Origin: Rubrivivax sp.
Lineage (GTDB): Bacteria; Pseudomonadota; Gammaproteobacteria; Burkholderiales; Burkholderiaceae_C
Reading direction: 5' to 3'
Assembly: GCA_020248945.1 (NCBI GenBank)
Contig: JADCGQ010000021.1
Span: 62,001-126,000 of the forward strand
DNA length: 64,000 bases
Part shown: positions 47,590 through 59,157 of the stretch, in pieces
Layout: each line of letters starts with the position of its first letter
How positions within the stretch are numbered: the stretch's first letter is position 1
The notes under the pieces: model-generated
Told to the model about the DNA's origin: nothing
Database searches by the model: none
The model's input: the letters and a program-made list of their open reading frames with translations, nothing else
Position numbers and translations under genes: made by a program

Positions 47590-50229
47590 TCAGGTCGGCG
47601 AGGTCAGGGCGTCGAGCAGCTCGCTCTCGATGCGCAGCTGCGCCTTCGGCTTCTGCAGCTCGGGGCCGTCGACGAGGAAGGTGTCTTCGACGCGCTCGCC
47701 CAGCGTCGTGATCTTGGCCAGCTGCAGGTTCACGCCGTTGCGGGCCAGCACCCGCGCGATGGCGTAGAGCAGGCCGGTGCGGTCGGAGGCGCTCACCGTG
47801 AGCAGCCAGCGCTGCGCGCGCTCGTCGGGCGACAGCGACACGCGCGGCGTGACCGGGAAGCTCTTTACGCGGCGCGACACGCGGCCGCTGCGCGGCTCGG
47901 GCAGCGCGCCGGTGGCCGCCAGCGCCGCGCCGAGCTGCGTCTCGACGAGCGAGATCAGGTCGCGGTAGCCGGCCGGTGCGTTGGGCGTGAGGCCGTTGGT
48001 GCCGATGACCTGGAAGGTGTCGAGCGCAAAACCGGCGCGCGTGGTGTGGATGCGCGCGTCCTGGATGCTGAAGCTGGCCGCTTCGAAGTAGCCGCAGATG
48101 CGCGCGAACAGGTCGGGCAGGTCGGGCGAGTACACCAGCACCTGCAGGCCGTCGCCCACCGACGAGGCGCGGGCCTTCACCACCGGCGTGTCGGTGGCGA
48201 CGTGGCGCCACAGGCTGCGCGCGTGCCAGGCGATCTCGGCGGCGTCGTGGCGCGCGAAGTAGCTCACGTCGAGCGTCTTCCACAGCGGCTCTTCGGTGCC
48301 GGGCAGCGCGCTGTGCAGCGCCAGGTTCTGCTGCGCCTCGAGCTTGCGGGCCTCGATCTCGGTGTCGAAGTTCGGCTGCGCGCCACCGAGCGAGCGCAAG
48401 GTGAGCCGGTAGAGGTCTTCGAGCAGCTTGCCCTTCCAGGCGTTCCAGACGCGCGGGCTGGTGCCGCGGATGTCGGCCACCGTCAGCAGGTACAGCGCCT
48501 GCAGCCGGCGCGGCGTGCCCACGCGGGCGGCGAAGGCGCGGATGACGTCGGCGTCGGACAGGTCTTCCTTCTGCGCCATGCGGCTCATCGTCAGGTGCTG
48601 GTCGACGAGGAACTCGATCAGCTGCGTGTCCTCGGCCTCGATGCCGTGCTCGCGGCAGAAGCGGCGGGCTTCGGTGCGGCCGAGCTCGGAGTGATCGCCG
48701 CCGCGGCCCTTGGCGATGTCGTGGAAGAGGGCCGCCACGATCAGCACCCAGGGCTTGTCGAACTGCGCCGCGATCTGGCTGCAGAACGGGTACTCGTGCG
48801 CGTGCTCCGGAATGAAGAAGCGGCGCATGTTGCGCACCACCATCAGGATGTGCTGGTCGACCGTGTACACATGGAACAGGTCGTGCTGCATGCGCCCGAC
48901 GATGCGCCGGAACACCCACAGGTAGCGCCCCAGCACGCTGGTGGCGTTCATCAGCCGCAGCGCGTGCGTGATGCCCTGCGGCTGGCGCAGGATGTCCATG
49001 AACAGCTCGCGATTGATGGGGTCGCGGCGGAAGCTGGCGTCCATCACGTTGCGGGCGTTGTACAGCGCGCGCAGCGTGCGCGCCGACAGCCCCTGCAGGC
49101 CCGGCGTCTGCGCGAACACCAGAAAGGTCTCGAGGATGGCGTGCGGGTTCTCGGTGTAGACGTCGTCGCGCAGCACGTCGAGCATGCCGGCGCGCTCGGC
49201 AAAGCGCGCGGTCACCGGCCGGCTCGGCGCGTGCTCCTGGCCGGCCAGGCGCTCCTCGATGTTGAGCATCAGGATCTGGTTGAGCTGCGTCACCGCCTTG
49301 GCCGCCCAGTAGTAGCGGTGCATCAGCGCCTCGCTGCTGCGCTGGCCTTGACTGGGCTTCAGGCCGAAGCTGTCGGCCACGGCCGTCTGCAGGTCGAACA
49401 CCAGCCGGTCCTCGCGCCGGCCAGCCACCGCGTGCAGCCGTGCGCGGATGAGCTTGAGCGTGCCCTCGTGCTTGACCAGCTGCGAGGCCTCGAACGGCGT
49501 GATCAGCCCCTTGGCCGCGAGCTCGCTCCAGGTGCGGCCGAGGCCGGCGGCCCGCGCGACCCAGATCACGACCTGCAGGTCGCGCAGGCCCCCCGGGCTT
49601 TCCTTGCAGTTGGGCTCCAGCGAGTAGGGCGTGTCTTCGTACTTGACGTGGCGCTGCTGCAGCTCGAGCGTCTTGGCGCGCAGGAAGGCGGCCGAGTCCA
49701 TGACGCTGGCCAGCGCCCGCGTGAGCTGGTTGAAGAGGCGCCGGTTGCCGATGACGGGGCGCGACTCGAGCATGGCGGTCTGCACCGTCACGTCGCGCTG
49801 GGCCTCGGTCATGCAGTCGCCGACGGTGCGCACCGACGAGCCGATCTCCAGGCCGATGTCCCAGCACAGCGTGACGAAGCGCTCCAGCGCCTCGCGGCGG
49901 GGCACATCGCCGTCGTCGCCATGCCCTTCATCGTTCGGCAACAGCACCAGCACGTCGACATCGGAGTGCGGAAACAGCTCGCCGCGCCCGTAGCCGCCCA
50001 CCGCCACCAGCACGGCTTGCGGGGCCGTGGTGGCCAGGCCCGACTCGGCCCAGGCGCGGGCCAGCACGTCGTCGACATGCCGCGCCAGCGCCTTGAGCAA
50101 CCGCGTGGCCGCCGGCGCCGACGCGCGCGACTCCATGAAGCGCTTCAGCAGTTCGGCCTTGCCGTCACGGCACAGCGCCCGCAGAGCGGCCACGCTGTGG
50201 GGCGCCCGCGGCTGCGCCAGCATGTCCAT
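47590..50229 (-). CDS. glnD: Bifunctional uridylyltransferase/uridylyl-removing enzyme (PII)
   Basis: 879 residues. Senses glutamine and controls PII proteins by uridylylation. The nucleotidyltransferase motif GGYGRGELFPHSDVDVL lies at ~78-94 with metal ligands Asp90 and Asp92. The HD domain has LFHDIAKGRGGDHSELG and LIEFLVDQHLTMS. Two C-terminal ACT domains are recognisable (LQVLVYSPDLPDLFARICGYF and WLLTVSASDRTGLLYAIARVL). The start at 50229 gives MDMLAQPR; the open frame upstream is antiparallel to map. map ends 29 nt upstream on the same strand and mnmH follows after 10 nt. Confidence 0.95.
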   Translation of the reverse strand: MDMLAQPRAPHSVAALRALCRDGKAELLKRFMESRASAPAATRLLKALARHVDDVLARAWAESGLATTAPQAVLVAVGGYGRGELFPHSDVDVLVLLPNDEGHGDDGDVPRREALERFVTLCWDIGLEIGSSVRTVGDCMTEAQRDVTVQTAMLESRPVIGNRRLFNQLTRALASVMDSAAFLRAKTLELQQRHVKYEDTPYSLEPNCKESPGGLRDLQVVIWVARAAGLGRTWSELAAKGLITPFEASQLVKHEGTLKLIRARLHAVAGRREDRLVFDLQTAVADSFGLKPSQGQRSSEALMHRYYWAAKAVTQLNQILMLNIEERLAGQEHAPSRPVTARFAERAGMLDVLRDDVYTENPHAILETFLVFAQTPGLQGLSARTLRALYNARNVMDASFRRDPINRELFMDILRQPQGITHALRLMNATSVLGRYLWVFRRIVGRMQHDLFHVYTVDQHILMVVRNMRRFFIPEHAHEYPFCSQIAAQFDKPWVLIVAALFHDIAKGRGGDHSELGRTEARRFCREHGIEAEDTQLIEFLVDQHLTMSRMAQKEDLSDADVIRAFAARVGTPRRLQALYLLTVADIRGTSPRVWNAWKGKLLEDLYRLTLRSLGGAQPNFDTEIEARKLEAQQNLALHSALPGTEEPLWKTLDVSYFARHDAAEIAWHARSLWRHVATDTPVVKARASSVGDGLQVLVYSPDLPDLFARICGYFEAASFSIQDARIHTTRAGFALDTFQVIGTNGLTPNAPAGYRDLISLVETQLGAALAATGALPEPRSGRVSRRVKSFPVTPRVSLSPDERAQRWLLTVSASDRTGLLYAIARVLARNGVNLQLAKITTLGERVEDTFLVDGPELQKPKAQLRIESELLDALTSPT

Positions 50230-50258
50230 CGGGGGCGGCGTCTGCCGGCGGGCGCCGA

Positions 50259-51122
50259 TCAGCCCGCGGTCACGGCCACGGGCTGCACGGCCTGGCCGTA
50301 GCCCAGCGGCGCAAAGGCCGGCGGCGGCGGGCTGCCGGCGCTGACGGTGAGCACCTCGTAGCCGGTCTCGGTGACCAGCACCGTGTGCTCCCACTGCGCG
50401 CTCAGCGAGCGGTCGCGCGTGACGATCGTCCACCCGTCGTAGGGGCGGTTGCCCTTGCGGTCTTCCTTGATGTCGCGCTTGCCGGCGTTGATCATGGGCT
50501 CGATCGTGAAGATCATGCCCGGCACGAGCTCTTCCAGCGTGCCCGGGCGGCCGTAGTGCAGCACCTGCGGTTCTTCGTGGAAGCGCGCGCCGACGCCGTG
50601 GCCGCAGAACTCGCGCACCACGGTGAAGCCGGCGTTTTCGGCGAAGGTCTGGATGGCGTGGCCGATGTCGCCCAGGCGAGCCCCGGGCTTGACCTTCACG
50701 ATGCCCTTCCACATGGCGTCAAACGTGATCTGGCACAGGCGCCTGGAGGCGATGCTGCCCTCGCCGACGACGAACATGCGCGAGTTGTCGCCGTGCCAGC
50801 CGTCCTTGATGACGGTGACGTCGATGTTGACGACGTCGCCGTCCTTCAGCGGCCGGTTGTCGGGGATGCCGTGGCAGACCACGTCGTTCAGGCTGCTGCA
50901 CAGGCTGGCCGGGTAGGGCGGGTAGCCCGGCGGCGCGTAGCCCAGCGTGGCCGGGATGCCCTTCTGCACGTGCACGATGTGGTCGTGCGCGAGGCGGTCG
51001 AGTTCCAGCGTCGTGACACCGGGCTTGATGTGCGGCGTGAGCAGGTCCAGCACCTCGCTGGCCAGCCGCCCGGCCAGGCGCATCCCTTCGATGTCGGCCG
51101 CGCTTTTGATGGTGATTGCCAT
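50259..51122 (-). CDS. map: Type I methionine aminopeptidase
   Basis: 287 residues. Removes the initiator methionine. Metal ligands are Asp101, Asp112, His175, Glu208 and Glu245; the substrate His84 is in VVCHGIP. The start at 51122 gives [15 protein letters not shown]; an upstream ATG at 51191 would overlap purL and has no family support. The protein ends in a ~25-residue Pro/Ala-rich tail after the conserved core. Divergent from purL with 58 nt between starts. Confidence 0.95.
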   Translation of the reverse strand: MAITIKSAADIEGMRLAGRLASEVLDLLTPHIKPGVTTLELDRLAHDHIVHVQKGIPATLGYAPPGYPPYPASLCSSLNDVVCHGIPDNRPLKDGDVVNIDVTVIKDGWHGDNSRMFVVGEGSIASRRLCQITFDAMWKGIVKVKPGARLGDIGHAIQTFAENAGFTVVREFCGHGVGARFHEEPQVLHYGRPGTLEELVPGMIFTIEPMINAGKRDIKEDRKGNRPYDGWTIVTRDRSLSAQWEHTVLVTETGYEVLTVSAGSPPPPAFAPLGYGQAVQPVAVTAG

Positions 51123-51125
51123 CCC

Positions 51126-51152
51126 GAGATTATCCACCCCGGCCGGTAACAT
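51126..51152. promoter_or_regulatory. Divergent map/purL promoter spacer
   Basis: For map, the minus strand reads GATAAT ending 6 nt before the ATG, which would place initiation at or next to the start codon. For purL, TAACAT (51147-51152) is a possible -10. No convincing -35 was seen on either strand, and no clear ribosome-binding site precedes either gene. Confidence 0.3.
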
Positions 51153-51180
51153 CAGGGGTTTCCCCCGACGGCCCCTCTCG

Positions 51181-54100
51181 ATGAGCTCCAACGCCCTCCA
51201 TCTGACGCACTTCGAGGGCGGCCGCGCCCTGTCGGCCTTTCGCGCGCAGGCGCTGCTGGCCGGGATGCAGGCGGTGGTGCCGCGGGTCAGCGGTGTGTCG
51301 GCGCGTTACGTGCACTGGGCGGCCTTCGACACGGCCCCGGCGCGCGAGCAGCTCGACAAGCTCTCGGCACTGCTGACCTACGGCGAGCCGGCCGAAGCCG
51401 CGGCGGGCAGCGAGCGCGTGGTGGTGATGCCGCGCCTGGGCACCGTGTCGCCGTGGGCCAGCAAGGCCACCGACATTGCACGCAACTGTGGCTTGGTCGT
51501 GCACCGTGTCGAGCGTGTCGTCGAGTACACGCTGGCCCTGAAGGGCGGCTTGCTCAGTGCCGCCAAGCCGCTGAACGCCGACGAGCGCACCGCCGTGGCC
51601 GCGCTGCTGCACGACCGCATGACCGAGGCCGTGGCCTTCGAGCGCGAGGCCGGGCGCCACCTCTTCGATGCGCGCAGCGCCGAGCCGCTGGCCCACGTCG
51701 ACGTGCTGGGCCTGGGGCGTGCCGCCTTGGTGCAGGCCAACACCGAGTTCGGCCTGGCGCTGTCGATGGACGAGATCGACTACCTCGTCGATGCCTTCCA
51801 GGGCCTGGGCCGCAACCCCAGCGACGTCGAGCTGATGATGTTCGCGCAGGCCAACTCCGAGCACTGCCGCCACAAGATCTTCAATGCCCGCTTCACGGTG
51901 GACGGCACGGAGCAGCCGCACTCTCTGTTCCAGATGATCCGCCACACGGAGAAGACCTCGCCACAGCACACGGTCGTGGCCTACGACGACAACGCCGCGG
52001 TGATGGAAGGCTCGCGCGTGCAGCGCTGGCTGCCGCAGGGCTTCACGAACGCCCCGGTGTACGGCGTGCGAGACGAGACGGCGCATGTGCTGATGAAGGT
52101 GGAGACGCACAACCACCCCACGGCCATCAGCCCGTTTCCGGGGGCCAGCACGGGCGCCGGGGGTGAGATCCGCGACGAAGGCGCGACGGGCCGCGGCGCC
52201 AGGCCCAAGGCCGGCATCACGGGCTTCAGCGTCAGCCACCTTCACCTGCCGGGCCTGGCCGAGCCTTGGGAGGCCGGCAGCATCGGCAAACCCGAGCACA
52301 TCGCCAGCGCGCGGCAGATCATGACCGAGGGCCCGCTCGGCGGCGCGGCCTTCAACAACGAGTTCGGCCGGCCCAACCTGGGTGGCTACTTCCGCGTCTT
52401 CGAGCAGCCGGTGGCGGGTGTGCAGCGCGGCTACCACAAGCCCATCATGATCGCCGGTGGCCTGGGCTCGATCAGCGAGAGCCAGGTGAAGAAGCGCCGC
52501 TTCGGCGCCGGCACGCTGCTGGTGCAGCTGGGCGGGCCCGGCATGCGCATCGGCATGGGCGGCGGCGCGGCCAGCAGCATGGCCGCCGGCAGCAACACCG
52601 CGGCGCTCGACTTCGACAGCGTGCAGCGCGGCAACCCCGAGATCCAGCGCCGCGCGCAGGAGGTCATCAACCACTGCTGGGCCATGGGCGAACACAACCC
52701 GGTGCTGGCCATTCACGACGTGGGTGCTGGCGGCATCAGCAACGCCTTCCCCGAACTGGTCGACGGCGCCGGCCTCGGCGCCACCTTCGACCTGCGCCAG
52801 GTGCCGCTCGAGGAAACCGGCCTCGCCCCCAAGGAAGCCTGGTGCAACGAGAGCCAGGAGCGCTACGTGCTGGCCATCGACCCGGCGCTGATGCCGCTGT
52901 TCGAGCAGATGTGCGCCCGCGAGCGGGCGCCGTTTGCGGTGGTGGGCGTGGCGCGCGAAGAGCGCTCGCTCGTGCTCGAAGACGGCCCGGGTGGCGAACG
53001 TGTGATCGACATGCCGATGGTCGTGCTGCTGGGCAAGCCGCCCAAGATGCACCGCGTGGTCGAGCGCGTGGCGCGCGACGACGCCCCGCTCGACCTGACC
53101 GGCGTGAACCTCGACGACGTGGCCCTGGCCGTGCTGCGCCACCCCACGGTGGCCAGCAAGCGCTTCCTCGTCACCATCGGCGACCGCACGGTGGGCGGCC
53201 TCAGCCACCGCGACCCGATGGTCGGCCCCTGGCAGGTGCCGGTGGCCGACTGCGCCGTGACGCTGGCCGACTACCGCGGCTTCGCCGGCGAGGCCATGGC
53301 CCTGGGCGAGCGCACCCCGCTGGCCAGCCTGCACGCGCCGGCCAGCGGCCGCATGGCGGTGACGGAGGCCGTGCTCAACCTGCTGGCCGCGCCCATCGAG
53401 CTGTCGCGCGTGAAGCTCAGCGCCAACTGGATGGCGGCCTGCGGCGAGCCGGGTGAGGACGCGGCGCTGTTCGAGACCGTCAAGGCCGTCGGCCTGGAGC
53501 TGTGCCCGGCGCTCGGCGTGGGCATCCCGGTGGGCAAGGACTCACTGTCGATGCGCACCAGCTGGCGCACGGCCGACGGCACGGCGCACAAGGTCACCGC
53601 GCCGGTGTCGCTGATCGTCACCGCCTTCGCCACGCTGGCCGATGTGCGCGGCACGCTGACGCCGCAACTGCAGCCGGGTGACACGACGCTGATCCACGTC
53701 GACCTCGGCCGGGGCCAGAAGCGCATGGCCGGCAGCATGCTGGCGCAGGTGCTGGGCCGCTTCGGCAGCCTGGCCACTGACGGCGTGCCCGATCTCGACG
53801 ACCCGGCGCTGTTGAAGGGCGCCGTCGCGGCCGTGAACGAGCTGCGCGCGCAAGGCCGCCTGCTGGCCTATCACGACGTGAGCGACGGCGGCCTGTGGGC
53901 CGCGGTGTGCGAGATGGCCTTCGCCGGCCGGCTGGGCGTGAGCCTGAACGTCGACATCCTCGTCACCGAAGGCGACGGCATCGGCGACAGCCGCGCCGAG
54001 TACGGCGACTCCAAGAACTGGGCCACGCAGGTGAGCGAGCGCCGCAACTCGCTCACGCTGAAGGCGCTGTTCGCCGAGGAGCCCGGCTTCGTCATCCAGG

Positions 54101-55188
54101 TGCCCACCGCCGTTCGCAACGAAGTCATCGCCACGCTGCGCACGCACGGCCTGAGTCGCCACGCCCACTTCGTCGGCAAGCCCAACGAGCGGGGCGTGGT
54201 GGAGGTCTGGCGCGACGCCAAGTGCCAATGGCAGGTGGAGCTCTCCACGCTGCTCGGCCACTGGGACCAGGTCTCGTGGCGCATCGCCCGCGAGCGCGAC
54301 AACCCGGCCAGCGCCGATGCCGAACACGCCGTCGCCACCGATGCCGCCGCGCCCGGCTTGCACCAGGTGCTCGGCTTCGACCCGGCCGAAGACATCGCGG
54401 CCCCGTTCATCGCCACCGGTGTGCGGCCGAAGGTGGCCATCGTGCGCGAACAGGGCGTGAACTCGCACCTCGAGATGGCCTGGGCCTTTGCCGAAGCCGG
54501 CTTCGACGCGCACGACGTGCACATGTCCGACCTGCAGACCGGTCGCGCGCGGCTCGACCAGTTCCAGGGCCTGGTGGCCTGCGGCGGCTTCAGCTACGGC
54601 GACACGCTCGGCGCCGGCGAAGGCTGGGCCCGCAGCATCCTCTTCAACCCCGCGCTGGCCGAGCAGTTCGCGGCCTTCTTCGGCCGCAGCGGCAGCTTCG
54701 GCCTGGGCGTGTGCAACGGCTGCCAGATGTTCGCCGCGCTGGCGGCGCTGATCCCCGGTGCCGAGGCCTGGCCGCGCTTCACGCGCAACAAGAGCGAGCA
54801 GTTCGAGGCCCGCCTGTCGATGGTGGAAGTGCTCGATTCGCCCAGCCTCTTCTTCGCCGGCATGGCCGGCAGCCGGCTGCCGATTGCGGTGGCGCATGGC
54901 GAAGGCTTTGCCGACTTCTCGCAGCGCGGCGACGCCAAGCGCGTGCTGGGTGCGATGCGCTTCGTCGACGGCCACGGCACGCCCACCGAAGCCTACCCCG
55001 CCAACCCCAACGGCAGCCCCGCCGGCCTGACGGCCGTGACCACCGCCGACGGCCGCTTCACCGCGCTGATGCCGCATCCCGAGCGCGTGGTGCGCCACGT
55101 GCAGATGAGCTACGCGGCTGGGGGTGACGTGTCGGCCGCGAGCCCGTGGCTGCGCCTGTTCCGCAACGCCCGGCGCTGGATCGGCTGA
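51181..55188 (+). CDS. purL: Phosphoribosylformylglycinamidine synthase, single-chain type
   Basis: 1,335 residues, the large proteobacterial form combining PurL and PurQ. Makes FGAM from FGAR, glutamine and ATP in purine synthesis. Conserved parts seen include [48 protein letters not shown] and [15 protein letters not shown]. The C-terminal glutamine amidotransferase has GVCNGCQM with Cys1178 and [10 protein letters not shown] with His1299 and Glu1301. The start at 51181 follows the divergent spacer. Confidence 0.97.
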   Translation: MSSNALHLTHFEGGRALSAFRAQALLAGMQAVVPRVSGVSARYVHWAAFDTAPAREQLDKLSALLTYGEPAEAAAGSERVVVMPRLGTVSPWASKATDIARNCGLVVHRVERVVEYTLALKGGLLSAAKPLNADERTAVAALLHDRMTEAVAFEREAGRHLFDARSAEPLAHVDVLGLGRAALVQANTEFGLALSMDEIDYLVDAFQGLGRNPSDVELMMFAQANSEHCRHKIFNARFTVDGTEQPHSLFQMIRHTEKTSPQHTVVAYDDNAAVMEGSRVQRWLPQGFTNAPVYGVRDETAHVLMKVETHNHPTAISPFPGASTGAGGEIRDEGATGRGARPKAGITGFSVSHLHLPGLAEPWEAGSIGKPEHIASARQIMTEGPLGGAAFNNEFGRPNLGGYFRVFEQPVAGVQRGYHKPIMIAGGLGSISESQVKKRRFGAGTLLVQLGGPGMRIGMGGGAASSMAAGSNTAALDFDSVQRGNPEIQRRAQEVINHCWAMGEHNPVLAIHDVGAGGISNAFPELVDGAGLGATFDLRQVPLEETGLAPKEAWCNESQERYVLAIDPALMPLFEQMCARERAPFAVVGVAREERSLVLEDGPGGERVIDMPMVVLLGKPPKMHRVVERVARDDAPLDLTGVNLDDVALAVLRHPTVASKRFLVTIGDRTVGGLSHRDPMVGPWQVPVADCAVTLADYRGFAGEAMALGERTPLASLHAPASGRMAVTEAVLNLLAAPIELSRVKLSANWMAACGEPGEDAALFETVKAVGLELCPALGVGIPVGKDSLSMRTSWRTADGTAHKVTAPVSLIVTAFATLADVRGTLTPQLQPGDTTLIHVDLGRGQKRMAGSMLAQVLGRFGSLATDGVPDLDDPALLKGAVAAVNELRAQGRLLAYHDVSDGGLWAAVCEMAFAGRLGVSLNVDILVTEGDGIGDSRAEYGDSKNWATQVSERRNSLTLKALFAEEPGFVIQVPTAVRNEVIATLRTHGLSRHAHFVGKPNERGVVEVWRDAKCQWQVELSTLLGHWDQVSWRIARERDNPASADAEHAVATDAAAPGLHQVLGFDPAEDIAAPFIATGVRPKVAIVREQGVNSHLEMAWAFAEAGFDAHDVHMSDLQTGRARLDQFQGLVACGGFSYGDTLGAGEGWARSILFNPALAEQFAAFFGRSGSFGLGVCNGCQMFAALAALIPGAEAWPRFTRNKSEQFEARLSMVEVLDSPSLFFAGMAGSRLPIAVAHGEGFADFSQRGDAKRVLGAMRFVDGHGTPTEAYPANPNGSPAGLTAVTTADGRFTALMPHPERVVRHVQMSYAAGGDVSAASPWLRLFRNARRWIG

Positions 55189-55253
55189 AACCCGGATCGC
55201 GCAGCTCGGGCGCGCCGCCTAGCATCGGATCCCTATAAGTAGAGGGGTTTTTG

Positions 55254-56119
55254 ATGCGAACGAAGAGCCAGGGCCTGATCGCCGCGGCGCTGCTGGCCGT
55301 TTCCGCGGGGGCGCTGGCGCAGGGCAGCTACACCCCGGCGCAGATCGAGCGCGGCCGCGTGCTGATGAACGGCGTCGTGGCCTGTGGCAACTGCCACGTG
55401 GCGCGCGGCCCGCAAGGCCAGCTGCTGTTCGAGCGCGGTCTTTCGGGTGGCATGGTGTTCGACGAGCCGCCGTTCCGCGCCGTGGCCAGCAACATCACGC
55501 CCGACGCCGCCACCGGCATCGGGCGCTGGACCGATGCGCAGCTGGTGAAGGCCATCCGCGAGGGCATCCGACCCGATGGCACCGTGATCGGGCCGCCGAT
55601 GCCCATCGAGTTCTACCGCCATCTCTCGGACGGCGACGCGCAGGCGCTGGTGGCCTTCATGCGTTCGCAGCCGGCGGTGCCGAACGCGGTGGAGAAGTCG
55701 GTCTACCGCATGCCCTTGCCGCCGGCCTACGGGCCGCCGCTGGGCAAGGTCAGCGCGCCGCCGGCGAGCGACCGGCTGCGCTACGGTGAGTACCTGGCGC
55801 AGATCGGCCACTGCATGGACTGCCACACGCCGCGCGCGGCCGATGGCCGTCTGGTCAGTGCCCATTGGGGCGCGGGGGGCAACGCTTTCCCGGGCCCTGG
55901 GGCCTGGCGGTGTCGCGCAACCTCACGCCCGATGCCTCTGGCCTGAAGGACTGGAGCGATGCCGAGATCGCACGCGCCATCCGCGACGGCGTGCGCCGCG
56001 ACGGCACGCCGCTGAAGCCGCCGATGGGCTACGGCTTCTACAAGACGATGTCCGAGGCCGACATGGCGGCCTTGATCGCCTACCTGCGGTCGCTGAAGGC
56101 GCAGCCCTTCGGCGGCTGA
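55254..56119 (+). pseudogene. Dihaem cytochrome c, interrupted by an apparent 1-nt frameshift
   Basis: The frame from 55254 encodes a signal peptide (LIAAALLAVSAGALAQ) and two haem sites, CGNCH (Cys44/Cys47) and CMDCH (Cys187/Cys190), then reads FPGPGAWRC and stops at 55946. The expected continuation, GPWGLAVSRNLTPD...IAYLRSL, lies one frame over (open from 55865 to 56119). Restoring one base near CCC at 55895-55897 would give GPWG and join the parts (~288 residues). Both haem motifs precede the break. It resembles periplasmic dihaem c subunits of dehydrogenases. Either a real inactivating deletion or a sequencing error in a short C run. A TATAAG box (55234-55239) and AGAGGGG site lie upstream. 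Confidence 0.82.
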
Positions 56120-56136
56120 GGTGGTGTCAGGCCGCT

Positions 56137-57147
56137 TCAGGCTGCCATAGCCACGCCGAGTTGTTCGCGCACCCCGGCCAGCAGCGACAGGCTGCGCAGT
56201 CGGGCCGCGGGGTCGTGGAAGGCGCCGGCGACGATCAGCTCGTCGGCCTGCGTCAGCTCGAGCAGGCGGTTGAGCTGCGCCACCACGGTGTCGGGGCTGC
56301 CCACGGCGCTGGCCCACAACATGCGCATCACCTGCTCGCGTTCGGCGGGGCTCCACAGGCCGTCCATGCTCGGCACCGGGCGCGGCAGCGGGCCGCGCTG
56401 GCCACGCCGCATGCCCAGGAAGCGCTGCTGCAGGCTGGTGAAGAACACGGCGGCTTCGTCATCGGTGGGTGCGCAGACGACGTTCACCGCCACCATCGCG
56501 TGGGGCTCGGGCCCGCGCGCGCTGGGCCGGTGGGTGCTGCGGTAGATCTGCAGCGCGTCGAGCAGCATCTCGGGCGCGAAGTGGCTGGCAAACGCAAACG
56601 GCAGCCCCAGGTGGGCGGCCAGCTGCGCGCTGTACAGGCTGCTGCCCAGCAGCCACACCGGCACCTCGGTGCCGATGCCGGGGATGGCGCGCACCGCCGC
56701 GCGCGGATCGGCCGGGCCCAGGTAGGCCATCAGCTCCAGCACGTCCTGCGGGAAGCGGTCTTCGTGGGCGCCTTCGAGGCTGCGGCGCAGTGCCCGCATC
56801 GTCGGCCCGTCGGTGCCGGGCGCGCGGCCCAGGCCGAGCTCGATGCGGCCGGGGTGCAGCGTGGCCAGCGTGCCGAACTGCTCGGCCACCACCAGCGGCG
56901 CATGGTTGGGCAGCATCACGCCGCCGCTGCCCAGCGTGATGCGGCTCGTGTGCGCCGCCACGTGCGCCAGCAGCACGGCGGTGGCGCTGCACGCCAGGCC
57001 GTCCATGTTGTGGTGCTCGGCCAGCCAGAAGCGGCGGTAGCCGAGCGCCTCGGCATGGCGCGCCAGCGTCACGGTGTGGGCCAGCGCGTCGGCCGCCGTG
57101 GCGCCTTCGGCAATGGGTGCGAGGTCGAGTATGGACAGATCGATCAT
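56137..57147 (-). CDS. LLM-class flavin-dependent oxidoreductase
   Basis: 336 residues, a luciferase-like monooxygenase of the MsnO8/YhbW type. Features are a [17 protein letters not shown]-terminus, [46 protein letters not shown] and [17 protein letters not shown]. The substrate is unknown; such enzymes use FMNH2 supplied by a reductase. It ends close to the cytochrome gene (convergent) and is divergent from the metal-dependent hydrolase. Confidence 0.92.
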   Translation of the reverse strand: MIDLSILDLAPIAEGATAADALAHTVTLARHAEALGYRRFWLAEHHNMDGLACSATAVLLAHVAAHTSRITLGSGGVMLPNHAPLVVAEQFGTLATLHPGRIELGLGRAPGTDGPTMRALRRSLEGAHEDRFPQDVLELMAYLGPADPRAAVRAIPGIGTEVPVWLLGSSLYSAQLAAHLGLPFAFASHFAPEMLLDALQIYRSTHRPSARGPEPHAMVAVNVVCAPTDDEAAVFFTSLQQRFLGMRRGQRGPLPRPVPSMDGLWSPAEREQVMRMLWASAVGSPDTVVAQLNRLLELTQADELIVAGAFHDPAARLRSLSLLAGVREQLGVAMAA

Positions 57148-57203
57148 GGCGCCGATGGTGCACCAATCGGCCCGTGGCCGTCGGGCGGCGCGATACTGCC
57201 GGC

Positions 57204-58052
57204 ATGACCGCGACCCTGAGCCCCGACCTGACCGTGCGCCGCCTGCGCATCGATCTCGACACCCCGCTGCCCCGCCACTGGGCCGGCGACGCCTTCAGGA
57301 CGGCCTTCTTCAATGCGCTGTCGATGAGCTTTCCGGCGGGCGAGCAGATGTTCATCGACTCGCTGAAGAAGGGCCTGGCCGCCTTGCCGGCCGACGAACG
57401 CGCCCGCTTCGAGCCCGAGGTGCGGGGCTTCATCGGCCAGGAGGCCACGCACCGCCACGTGCACGCCCGCTTCAACGCGCACCTCGAGCGCCAGGGCCTC
57501 GTCAACGCCTGGGAGCAGCGCATCGAGTCGCGCCGCGCCCAGGTGGAAGCGCTCGACGTGCGCAACTGGGTGGCCGTGACGGCGGCCACCGAGCACCTCA
57601 CGGCCGTGTTCGCCGAGTACCTGCTGGCGCGCCCCGAGGTGCTCGCTGCCGCGCCCGAGCGGCTGCAGCAGATGTGGCAATGGCACAGCGCCGAAGAAAC
57701 CGAGCACCGCAGCACGGCCTTCGAGCTGTACCGCGCGCTGGGCGGTGGGCATGCGTGGCGTGTCGGCGTCTTCGGCATCGTGCTGCGCCTGTTCCTGCTC
57801 GACACCGCCAGGCAGACGCTCAACAACCTGTGGCACGACGGCACCTGGTGGCGGCCCGCCACCTGGTCGGCTGCGGCGCGCTTCCTGTTCGGCCGCGACG
57901 GTTTCCTCACCGTCTCGCGCCCCTTGTGGCAGCTGTACCGACGGGCCGACTTCCACCCGGCGCAAGCCGACGACAGCCTGTCGCGGCGCTGGTTGGCCGA
58001 TCACGCGGCGCTGGTGCCGGCGGTGAGCGCGGGCGCACCGGCCCGGCCATGA
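57204..58052 (+). CDS. Predicted metal-dependent hydrolase (PF10118 family)
   Basis: 282 residues. Clustered histidines and glutamates consistent with a helical metal site: [29 protein letters not shown] and [19 protein letters not shown]. These match the uncharacterised metal-dependent hydrolase family. The start at 57204 ([14 protein letters not shown]) follows the divergent spacer; an ATG at 57117 is antisense to the LLM gene. The stop overlaps the start of the nitronate monooxygenase gene as ATGA, implying translational coupling. Confidence 0.87.
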   Translation: MTATLSPDLTVRRLRIDLDTPLPRHWAGDAFRTAFFNALSMSFPAGEQMFIDSLKKGLAALPADERARFEPEVRGFIGQEATHRHVHARFNAHLERQGLVNAWEQRIESRRAQVEALDVRNWVAVTAATEHLTAVFAEYLLARPEVLAAAPERLQQMWQWHSAEETEHRSTAFELYRALGGGHAWRVGVFGIVLRLFLLDTARQTLNNLWHDGTWWRPATWSAAARFLFGRDGFLTVSRPLWQLYRRADFHPAQADDSLSRRWLADHAALVPAVSAGAPARP

Positions 58053-59143
58053 GCGCCGCGCCCGCCCGCGCGCAGGCTTTTGCGGCCGCGCACCGGATGG
58101 CGCTGCCGCTGGTGCAGGCGCCGATGGCCGGCGTGCTTTCGCTGCCCTTGGCCGGCGCTGTGGCAAAGGCCGGCGGCATGGCGGCGATGGGCGCGTTGAT
58201 GCTCTCGCCCGAGGCCATCGGCGACTGGGTGGCGCGCTTTCGCGCCGAGGCCGGCGCCGAGGCCCCCTTGCTGCTGAACCTCTGGGTGCCCGACCCGCCG
58301 CCGCGGCGCGATGCGGCGCACGAGTCGCGCGTGGCCCGCTTCCTGGCGCAGCATGGCCCGGCCGTGCCGCCCGGGGCCGGTGACACGTTGCCGCACGACT
58401 TCGGCGCGCAGTTCGACGCCGTGGTGGCGGCGCGGCCGGCGGTGATGTCCACGATCATGGGCCTGCTGACACCGCCGCAGGTGGCGCGGCTTCGGGCCGC
58501 CGGCATCGCCTGGTGGGCCACCGTCAGCACCGTGGCCGAGGCGCGCGCGGCGGTGGCGGCCGGGGCCGACGGGGTGGTGGCCCAGGGCGCCGAAGCCGGC
58601 GGCCACCGGGGTGCCTTCGACGCCACGCGTGCGCGCGACGAGGCCGTGGGCCTGTTTGCACTGCTGCCGGCCGTGGTCGACGCCGTGCCGGTGCCCGTGG
58701 TGGCGGCCGGGGGCGTGGCCGACGCGCGCACGGCCGCTGCGGCGCTGCTGCTCGGTGCCCATGCAGTGCAGATCGGCAGCGCGCTGCTGCGCTGCCCCGA
58801 GGCCGGCATCGCGCCAGTCTGGCAGCAGGCGCTGGCCCGCTGCGCACCCGAGGACACGCGGCTCACGCGGGCCTTCAGTGGCCGCTGGGGCCGCGCATTG
58901 GCCACGCCCTACGTGCAGGCGGCCGCTGCGCCTGACGCACCCGAGCCTGCGCCCTACCCGGTGCAGCGCGGCCTGACCACGGCCATGCGCAAGGCGGCCG
59001 AGGTCGCCGGCGACCTGTCACACCTTCAGGCCTGGGCCGGGCAGGGTGCGGGACGGGCGCAACCGGCGCCGGCGGCCGAGTGGCTGGCGGCGCTGTGGCA
59101 AGGGGCACAAACCCTGCTGGGCGGCGACGACCGCCCACCTTGA
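58049..59143 (+). CDS. Nitronate monooxygenase family (2-nitropropane dioxygenase-like)
   Basis: 364 residues. FMN-dependent TIM barrel: LVQAPMAGVLSLPLAGAVAKAGG at the N-terminus, GADGVVAQGAEAGGHRGAF with the family histidine, PVVAAGGVADARTAAAALLLGA for phosphate binding, then IGSALLRCPEAG. It oxidises alkyl nitronates such as propionate-3-nitronate in known members. The ATG overlaps the previous stop. The gene ends before a strong bidirectional terminator. Confidence 0.92.
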   Translation: MSAAPARAQAFAAAHRMALPLVQAPMAGVLSLPLAGAVAKAGGMAAMGALMLSPEAIGDWVARFRAEAGAEAPLLLNLWVPDPPPRRDAAHESRVARFLAQHGPAVPPGAGDTLPHDFGAQFDAVVAARPAVMSTIMGLLTPPQVARLRAAGIAWWATVSTVAEARAAVAAGADGVVAQGAEAGGHRGAFDATRARDEAVGLFALLPAVVDAVPVPVVAAGGVADARTAAAALLLGAHAVQIGSALLRCPEAGIAPVWQQALARCAPEDTRLTRAFSGRWGRALATPYVQAAAAPDAPEPAPYPVQRGLTTAMRKAAEVAGDLSHLQAWAGQGAGRAQPAPAAEWLAALWQGAQTLLGGDDRPP

Positions 59144-59157
59144 CCCCCGGCCAAGAA

